From positions 1-17,325 of the forward strand of contig URKU01000036.1 of assembly GCA_900548515.1 (NCBI GenBank): a stretch of DNA of 17,325 nucleotides, read 5' to 3'. Shown here piece by piece: positions 12,883 to 17,325 of this stretch. A program made the translations under genes and the position numbers. The notes beneath the pieces were generated by a model, which worked only from the letters and a program-made list of their open reading frames with translations, ran no database searches and was not told the DNA's origin. This DNA is from an uncultured Collinsella sp. Lineage in GTDB: Bacteria; Actinomycetota; Coriobacteriia; Coriobacteriales; Coriobacteriaceae. Position 1 is the stretch's first letter. Every line of letters starts with the position of its first letter.

Positions 12883-12904
12883 TTATCGAATATCTGTTCG
12901 ATAA
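12883..12904. promoter_or_regulatory. SOS-box-like palindrome (LexA operator candidate)
   Basis: TTATCGAA-N6-TTCGATAA is a perfect 8+8 palindrome. Its core on the minus strand, CGAAC-AGAT-ATTCG, differs by one base from the Gram-positive/actinobacterial LexA site CGAAC-N4-GTTCG. It overlaps the -10 hexamer of the polymerase promoter, the expected place for a repressor. Confidence 0.7.
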
Positions 12905-12929
12905 TACCCGCTCGTCCGGACATCGTCAA
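12901..12929 (-). promoter_or_regulatory. Promoter of the polymerase-yolD operon
   Basis: On the minus strand TTGACG (12929-12924) and TATTAT (12906-12901) are separated by exactly 17 bases, a near-consensus sigma70-type promoter. The start would fall within the LexA-like palindrome; the leader to the ATG at 12855 is about 40 bases. Confidence 0.75.
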
Positions 12930-13078
12930 AACCTGTTCCTTTTTGCCAGGTATAGTCGTGCAACTGCATCGGGTTTTAACGCAGCTCTAAAGAGTGCGAA
13001 ACAGCTTGGAAAACCTTGCTTCGTAGCATGAGCCTAACGATTGATACCGCCTATGCGCACGGAAGGGTTGTGGGAAAG

Positions 13079-13603
13079 ATGGTCAATTATGGGTTTGGTA
13101 TGCCGACGCGCTTGGTTGCGGATGGGGATGTGGCTCGCTGGTGCGGGCGATTGGTTGCCCACTACGCTGGCACCAAGGCACTGGTCGTGTTGGGCGGTGA
13201 CAAGCATACGCGCGATGAGCTTGTCTCGGCGGCACTTGGTTCGCTCGCTCGAGCCCTACTCGAGCGTGTGCTTTTCCGCTGCGGCTCGTTTGAGGGCGAC
13301 GGGGGAGACGAACTGGTCGACGAAGCCGTGGCCCTGGCGACCGACGAAGGCGTGGACTTTGTCCTGGCGATTGGCGATGCCGATGCTGCCGGCTTTGCGC
13401 GCGAACTCGCGCGTCGCATGGCGGCGCTCGATGCCGGCGAAGATGGTTTTGTCCCTTATGGATGCATTGTCTCGGAGGGCAAGGTGCCTGCTGTCGTGGG
13501 CACCGGCGAGGTTCCCGTTTTTGCCATTATCGCGCCCGAACTGCTGGAGGGCATCGGGTCTCCTCTGCGTGAGTTGCTCGGTAGCGTCTGCGCCGTGGCC
13601 TAA
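13079..13603 (+). CDS. Half-length relative of iron-containing alcohol dehydrogenases
   Basis: A 174-residue protein if started at ATG 13079 (MVNYGFGMPTRLVADGD), which matches the opening of iron-containing alcohol dehydrogenases (MxNFxFxxPTkixFG). In-frame starts at 13028 and 13016 are possible, but the intervening codons (CTA, GGA, AGG) are unlike the rest of the gene and no good ribosome binding site precedes 13028. Residues 32-48 (KALVVLGGDKHTRDEL) and 89-111 (DEGVDFVLAIGDADAAGFARELA) follow the NAD-binding domain pattern, but the GGGS nucleotide loop is replaced by GDAD. The family is usually ~385 residues; the helical C-terminal domain with the metal-binding Asp and three His is missing, and the tail (about 128-174) looks different. 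It is thus unlikely to be an active dehydrogenase. Codons look intact, so it may be a repurposed domain rather than a fresh pseudogene. Confidence 0.6.
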   Translation: MVNYGFGMPTRLVADGDVARWCGRLVAHYAGTKALVVLGGDKHTRDELVSAALGSLARALLERVLFRCGSFEGDGGDELVDEAVALATDEGVDFVLAIGDADAAGFARELARRMAALDAGEDGFVPYGCIVSEGKVPAVVGTGEVPVFAIIAPELLEGIGSPLRELLGSVCAVA

Positions 13604-13621
13604 TATTTGCCATAAAGGGAT

Positions 13622-13677
13622 GGGTTATTTTTGGTTGGTAAAGCGTTTGACCTGCCAAAATAAGCCTGTCTCTTTTT
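13622..13677 (+). terminator. Probable intrinsic terminator after the half-length dehydrogenase gene
   Basis: GGgTTATTTTtGG (13622-13634) pairs with CCAAAATAAgCC (13655-13666), with one bulge and one mismatch, a 20-nt loop with an inner GGT/ACC, followed by TGTCTCTTTTT. It lies 18 bases after the stop codon. Confidence 0.45.
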
Positions 13678-13737
13678 GATCGGTTGCCGTTTGGGGGCCG
13701 ATTGGCAACGCTCGCTGATTGTAGTCTTGACCTGCGC

Positions 13738-13784
13738 TAGAATAGTGGCATCTGAATGTCCGGGCGCATGGAGGCGTGCGCCCG
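13738..13784 (+). promoter_or_regulatory. Possible -10 element and leader hairpin before pgi
   Basis: TAGAAT (13738-13743) could be a -10 element, without a convincing -35. Downstream, CGGGCGCA (13761-13768) and TGCGCCCG (13777-13784) form a perfect 8-bp hairpin with loop TGGAGGCG, ending seven bases before the GAGGAGG ribosome binding site. It has no T-run, so it is not a terminator; it may stabilise the mRNA or act as an operator. Confidence 0.4.
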
Positions 13785-13802
13785 TATGCTGAGGAGGACT
13801 CT

Positions 13803-15497
13803 ATGGCAACTGTTGCCGCACCTATCGATGCTACGTCGACTGCCGCTTGGAAGGCACTCGAGGCCCATCAGGAGAAGCTCGAGGCCGAAGGTATCGACCT
13901 CAAGGCCTGGTTCGCTGCTGACGCCGACCGCGTGAACAAGCTGAGCTTTGACGCCGGTGACCTGCACTTCGATCTGTCGAAGAACCTGGTGACCGATGAG
14001 ACCGTCAAGCTGCTGTGCGATCTTGCTCGCGAGGTGAAGCTCGAGGAGCGCCGCGACGCCATGTTCTCTGGCGAGCACATCAACACTACCGAGGACCGCG
14101 CTGTCCTGCACACCGCGCTGCGCCGCCCGGCAAGCGAGAAGGGCCAGCTCATCGTCGACGGCCAGGACGTCGTCGCCGACGTGCACCAGGTCCTCGATCG
14201 CATGTATGCCTTCGCCGAGCGCGTGCGCTCCGGTGAGTGGAAGGGCGTTACCGGCAAGAAGATCGAGCACCTGGTGTCCATCGGCATCGGCGGCTCCGAT
14301 CTGGGCCCGGTCATGGCCTACGAGGCCCTGCGTCCCTATGCCGACGCCGGTATCGACTGCCGCTACATCTCCAACATCGATCCCAACGATCAGGCCGAGA
14401 AGCTCAAGGGCCTGGATCCCGAGACCACGCTCGTGATCATCGTCTCCAAGACCTTCACCACGCTCGAGACCCTCACCAACGCTCGCGAGGTCAAGACCTG
14501 GATGCTCGAGCAGCTCAAGGCTCAGGGCGCCATCGACGGCTCCGATGAGCAGAACGCCGAGGCCGTGGCAAAGCACTTCGTCGCCGTCTCCACCGCGCTC
14601 GAGAAGGTCGAGGCCTTCGGTATCGACCCCGCCAACGCCTTCGGTTTCTGGAACTGGGTCGGCGGCCGCTATTCTGTTGACTCCGCCGTGGGCCTGTCGC
14701 TGATCGTCGTGCTCGGCCCCGAGCGCTTCCAGCAGTTCCTCGAGGGCTTCCACGCCATCGACGAGTACTTCTGCAATACCCCGCTCGAGAACAACGCCGT
14801 CGCGCTGATGGGCCTGTTCAACGTCTGGTACGTCAACTTCTTCGGTTCCAAGAGCCATGCCGTGCTGCCGTACTGCCAGTACCTGCACCGTTTCCCGGCC
14901 TACCTGCAGCAGCTCACCATGGAGTCCAACGGCAAGCATGTCCGTTGGGACGGCAGCGCCGTGACCTCCGACACCGGTGAGATCTTCTGGGGCGAGCCCG
15001 GCACCAACGGCCAGCATGCCTTCTACCAGCTGCTGCACCAGGGCACCGTGGTGGTCCCGGCCGATTTCATCGCCTTTGCCAATACCGCCAACCCCGCAAC
15101 CGACAGCGGTCAGGATGTCCACGAGCTGTTCCTGGGCAACTTCCTGGCCCAGACCAAGGCGCTCGCCTTTGGCAAGACGGCCGACGAAGTTCGTGCCGAG
15201 GGCACGCCCGAGCAGATCGTCCCGGCCCGTTGCTTTGAGGGTAACCGCCCGACGACCTCGATCTTTGGCGACACGCTGACCCCGTTCGCACTCGGTGAGC
15301 TCATCGCCCTGTACGAGCACATCACGTTTGTCGAGGGTACGGTCTGGGGCATCGACTCCTATGACCAGTGGGGTGTTGAGCTGGGCAAGCAGCTTGCCAA
15401 GCAGATCACCCCTGCCTTCCACGACGATGCCGCCAAGGCCGAGCAGGACGCTTCAACCCAGGCGCTCATCGAGTTCTATCGCGCGCATCGCAAGTAG
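13803..15497 (+). CDS. pgi: Glucose-6-phosphate isomerase
   Basis: A 564-residue cytoplasmic enzyme interconverting glucose 6-phosphate and fructose 6-phosphate (glycolysis/gluconeogenesis); E. coli Pgi is 549. Start ATG 13803 follows GAGGAGG (13791-13797). Two SIS sugar-phosphate-binding lobes are visible: VSIGIGGSDLGPVMAYEAL and VIIVSKTFTTLETLTNA in the first; the family signatures WVGGRYSVDSAVGLS, QLTMESNGK (catalytic Glu), HAFYQLLHQG (catalytic His) and YDQWGVELGKQLA (catalytic Lys) in the second. All key residues are present. Codon use is strongly GC-rich and regular, as for a highly expressed gene; as a result long but spurious open frames exist on the opposite strand. It is a single gene with its own leader and terminator, not in a glycolytic operon. 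Confidence 0.97.
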   Translation: MATVAAPIDATSTAAWKALEAHQEKLEAEGIDLKAWFAADADRVNKLSFDAGDLHFDLSKNLVTDETVKLLCDLAREVKLEERRDAMFSGEHINTTEDRAVLHTALRRPASEKGQLIVDGQDVVADVHQVLDRMYAFAERVRSGEWKGVTGKKIEHLVSIGIGGSDLGPVMAYEALRPYADAGIDCRYISNIDPNDQAEKLKGLDPETTLVIIVSKTFTTLETLTNAREVKTWMLEQLKAQGAIDGSDEQNAEAVAKHFVAVSTALEKVEAFGIDPANAFGFWNWVGGRYSVDSAVGLSLIVVLGPERFQQFLEGFHAIDEYFCNTPLENNAVALMGLFNVWYVNFFGSKSHAVLPYCQYLHRFPAYLQQLTMESNGKHVRWDGSAVTSDTGEIFWGEPGTNGQHAFYQLLHQGTVVVPADFIAFANTANPATDSGQDVHELFLGNFLAQTKALAFGKTADEVRAEGTPEQIVPARCFEGNRPTTSIFGDTLTPFALGELIALYEHITFVEGTVWGIDSYDQWGVELGKQLAKQITPAFHDDAAKAEQDASTQALIEFYRAHRK

Positions 15498-15530
15498 TCG
15501 CTGCTGTTAACGCATCGCGCCTTATAGTCA

Positions 15531-15569
15531 GGGGCCCGTATCCTATCGGATGCGGGCCCCTTTGCTTTG
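15531..15569 (+). terminator. Intrinsic terminator of pgi
   Basis: GGGGCCCGTATCC (15531-15543) pairs with GGATGCGGGCCCC (15548-15560), 13 pairs with one G-U, loop TATC, followed by TTTGCTTTG. It is not matched by a T-run on the minus strand, so it does not obviously serve the opposing coupling-protein gene. Confidence 0.88.
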
Positions 15570-15638
15570 CCGTGGTCCCGGGGCGCACGGCCTTTGTGGA
15601 GCATCGCCGGGGCGTCGCGCGCTGCGAGAACCCTGCGC

Positions 15639-16943
15639 CTAGATCTCGGCCTCCGCATGGCCTCGCTGCGCCTCGGGCAGCTCTCCGTAGAGCGGATGGT
15701 CTTCGAGCCTAAAGCGCTCGACCTGTTCGGGAGTGCGACCGCGTACAAAGAGCCACGAGCGATCGATCGGCGTCGCCATGAGCGTGCTGGGCAGCGCGTC
15801 GGCGCGGTCGGAAAACACCCGGGCACTCTCGGGATCCTGGAACGCCAGCACCAGATGCGTGTCGCAGTTGCCCATGATGGAGCGTGCGCGTGCCTCGCCA
15901 TAGAGCGCATCGAGCTGGTTGGTCGACTGCAGCAGCAGCGTTGCCCAGATGTTGCGGCTTCGGATAATCGAGAGCACGTTGTCGATCTGGGGGATCTGCA
16001 GATTTGCGAAGTCATCGAGCATAAAGCGCACGGGCACGGGCAGGCTGCCGTCGGGCTGCCTATCGGCCTCACGAATGAGGCCCATAAACGCTTGCGTAAT
16101 AAAGAGGCCGGTCAGCGGATCGAGATTGCGGTCAATATCGCTTACGGTTACAAACAGGGCGCAGGGGGTGTGTCCCATGGAAGCGAAGTCCACCTGATGG
16201 CACTCACGATAGAGCTGTGCCGCACCGTCGAATCCCAGACACATGACCTTTTCGGCAAGGATGCCGACGATGCTCGCGTGCATGCGCTCGGCATTTTGCG
16301 TAATGGCGTAGCGCCGCCATAGCGAGAGGGCATAGCTTTGGGGGTCGGTCGTGATCAGGTCGTCAAACAATCGACCCGTGGCACCGTCCTGCAGGTGCTC
16401 GATCAGCTTGATGACCGAGCTGATCGTCTGCTCGTCGGCGGGTAGCTGTTCGGTGACGTAGGCGATAAGACACGACAGCAGGTTTGCCGCCGCATGATCC
16501 CAAAAAGGCTGGTTGTTGTCCTCGATGGGGCAGATGGCCTTTGCCACCGAGAGGATGTCCTGCTGGTTGGGCCTGCCGTCCGCCTTGCGGCGAATGTGCC
16601 TCAGGGGGTTGTAGCCGCAGCGCTCGATGCCGGGCGCAAGGGCCGGGACGGTGTTGAGGTCGGCGAAGTTGAGACATTGCACGCGGTAACCGTGGGCTGC
16701 CAGCACGGGTCCCACTTCGCGACAGAGCGTGCCTTTGGTGTCGAGCACGATGTAGCTTGCGTTCATTTGCAGCAGGTTGGGCTTGAGGACGTTTCGGGTC
16801 TTGCCGGCTCCCGAGGGGCCGATCACAAGTGCGTTGTTGTTGAGTCCCGTTTGGCGGGTGTCGCAGGAAAGCGTTCGATCCTTGGCGAGGATGGTGGACG
16901 ATGCGGACTTAGATGCGGCGAGGCGGCTGGCGAGGTTAGACAT
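15639..16943 (-). CDS. TraG/VirD4-type conjugative coupling ATPase, short form without membrane helices
   Basis: A 434-residue protein starting at ATG 16943, with AAGGAGG six bases upstream; the same frame is open further upstream but overlaps the ClpP-type gene in another frame. Type IV coupling proteins bring relaxase-bound DNA to the secretion channel. Visible motifs are Walker A IGPSGAGKTRNVLKPN (GPSGAGKT at 42-49), YIVLDTKGTLC (64-74), CGYNPLRHI, FWDHAAANLLSCLIAYV, the Walker B segment PVRFMLDDFANLQIPQID (304-321), IRSRNIWATLLLQSTNQL (sensor-like) and NCDTHLVLAFQDPESA. The usual N-terminal pair of membrane helices is absent: the protein begins with a short hydrophilic segment before Walker A. 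It overlaps the ClpP-type gene by eight bases (ATGTCTAA), so the two are translationally coupled. It probably belongs to a conjugative or mobilizable element extending beyond the right edge. Confidence 0.88.
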   Translation of the reverse strand: MSNLASRLAASKSASSTILAKDRTLSCDTRQTGLNNNALVIGPSGAGKTRNVLKPNLLQMNASYIVLDTKGTLCREVGPVLAAHGYRVQCLNFADLNTVPALAPGIERCGYNPLRHIRRKADGRPNQQDILSVAKAICPIEDNNQPFWDHAAANLLSCLIAYVTEQLPADEQTISSVIKLIEHLQDGATGRLFDDLITTDPQSYALSLWRRYAITQNAERMHASIVGILAEKVMCLGFDGAAQLYRECHQVDFASMGHTPCALFVTVSDIDRNLDPLTGLFITQAFMGLIREADRQPDGSLPVPVRFMLDDFANLQIPQIDNVLSIIRSRNIWATLLLQSTNQLDALYGEARARSIMGNCDTHLVLAFQDPESARVFSDRADALPSTLMATPIDRSWLFVRGRTPEQVERFRLEDHPLYGELPEAQRGHAEAEI

Positions 16944-17325
16944 GGGCGACCTCCTTGGTGGTCGAGAGGATTTCGTGGGCAAAGCCGAGCTCGACGGCGC
17001 GCTCGGCCGAAAGGTAGGTGTCTTTTGCAGTGAGGGACTGGATGCGCTTGGGCGTGAGGCCGCTGCGGTCCGAGAGGATTTGCGTGAGGGTCTTGCGGGT
17101 CTGCATGAGACGCCGGCTGGTTTCTTGCAGCGCAAGTGCCGAGCCGCCTGCCCCCTGGGGGATCAGCGGGTCGTGAATCATGAGCTCTGCATGGGGCGCC
17201 ATACGGCGATCGTCGCCGCCCATAAAGATCACGGCGCCCATGGACGCGGCGAATTCCAGACAGACGGTGCGGATGGGGCACGATGCGAGGCGCATGGCGT
17301 CATAGATCGCAAGACCCGATCGCAC
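16936..17325 (-). CDS. ClpP-type serine protease (C-terminal ~129 residues; N-terminus outside window)
   Basis: The frame runs off the window's right edge; the visible 129 residues correspond to the ClpP/crotonase-fold protease core. SGLAIYDAMRLASCPIRTVCLEFAASMGAVIFMGGD contains the nucleophile Ser (A-S-M-G), APHAELMIHDPLIPQGAGG the catalytic His (M-I-H-D-P), and LTAKDTYLSAERAVELGFAHEIL the catalytic Asp (K-D-T-Y) followed by the family's SAE.A.E.G motif, so the triad looks complete. About 70-90 N-terminal residues are missing from view. Its stop overlaps the start of the TraG/VirD4-type gene by eight bases, so this is not the housekeeping clpP-clpX arrangement but a mobile-element paralog, possibly of the TepA/phage-type ClpP branch. 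A role in processing or turning over a transfer or element-encoded protein is inference. Confidence 0.85.
   Translation of the reverse strand: MRSGLAIYDAMRLASCPIRTVCLEFAASMGAVIFMGGDDRRMAPHAELMIHDPLIPQGAGGSALALQETSRRLMQTRKTLTQILSDRSGLTPKRIQSLTAKDTYLSAERAVELGFAHEILSTTKEVAHV

Noticed and set aside
12951..12956. TATAGT as a promoter of the half-length dehydrogenase gene
   Set aside because: No acceptable -35 at 16-18 bases upstream (AAACCT); not enough to list as a feature.
13604..13680. Possible third copy of the structured element (contains GCCAAAATAAG like the element loop)
   Set aside because: The conserved arms TTGCGGTG...CACCGCAA and the TATAAC and CTGATG flanks are missing; better explained as the terminator of the preceding gene.
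13737..15422. 561-codon open frame antisense to pgi
   Set aside because: It mirrors the codon-biased pgi frame; the translated text is Gly/Val/Leu/Asp-rich without domain pattern or ribosome binding site. High-GC shadow.
15498..15638. Attachment site or direct repeats next to pgi
   Set aside because: No tRNA end or repeat could be identified within the window; the other boundary is out of view.
1..17325. CRISPR arrays, tRNA/rRNA genes, insertion sequences
   Set aside because: Scanned by eye for spaced direct repeats, cloverleaf ends and transposase motifs; none found.

Overview
The window is high-GC bacterial DNA with dense short-gap genes, strong Shine-Dalgarno sites (GGAGG, AAGGAGG), frequent GTG/TTG starts and GC-rich hairpin terminators. 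Gene content and protein style (a coriobacterial-looking secreted repeat-poor protein with a C-terminal 3D-like domain, a DUF3793/flavodoxin pair, a YolD/Y-family polymerase pair, a polar amino-acid ABC operon) suggest an anaerobic gut actinobacterium of the Coriobacteriia, most likely Collinsella or a close relative. That taxon is an inference from sequence style, not a database result.

Left part (1-5805): the 3' end of a secreted coiled-coil protein; a two-helix small membrane protein; a ketopantoate reductase (panE) on the minus strand; a 64-residue minus-strand protein that looks like only the C-terminal end of a cyclase/kynurenine-formamidase-type enzyme; an aldo/keto reductase with two C-terminal 4Fe-4S motifs; a Gfo/Idh/MocA oxidoreductase; and endonuclease IV (nfo). 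The last two genes are each preceded by a copy of the same ~80-nt element: a 22-bp hairpin whose outer part and loop are conserved, whose inner part differs between copies with compensating changes, and whose only imperfect pairs are G-U wobbles on the + strand. This is the strongest candidate for something undescribed.

Middle (5806-9125): a polar amino-acid ABC operon with a recognisable sigma70-type promoter: lipoprotein binding protein, intercistronic hairpin terminator/attenuator, a permease fused to an N-terminal exported domain, then the ATPase, closed by a strong bidirectional terminator.

Right-middle (9126-12960): a minus-strand DUF3793-flavodoxin operon and a plus-strand membrane-anchored HMA metal-binding protein diverge from a 175-bp control region carrying a long dyad over one promoter and a G/C-tract palindrome of CsoR type over the other, so metal (iron/copper) control is likely. 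Next comes a minus-strand SOS-type operon: Y-family DNA polymerase and YolD-like protein, driven by a near-consensus promoter overlapped by a palindrome containing a LexA-like box. A perfect 12-bp hairpin plus T-run lies inside yolD, oriented to stop transcripts coming from the HMA gene.

Right end (12961-17325): a half-length relative of iron-containing alcohol dehydrogenases, glucose-6-phosphate isomerase (pgi) with a leader hairpin, and then, on the minus strand, a ClpP-type serine protease (cut by the window edge) translationally coupled to a short TraG/VirD4-type coupling ATPase without membrane helices. That pair is likely the end of a conjugative or mobilizable element abutting the pgi locus, though no integrase or attachment site is visible here. 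No tRNA, rRNA, CRISPR array or IS element was seen, and no stretch above 300 bases lacks a gene.
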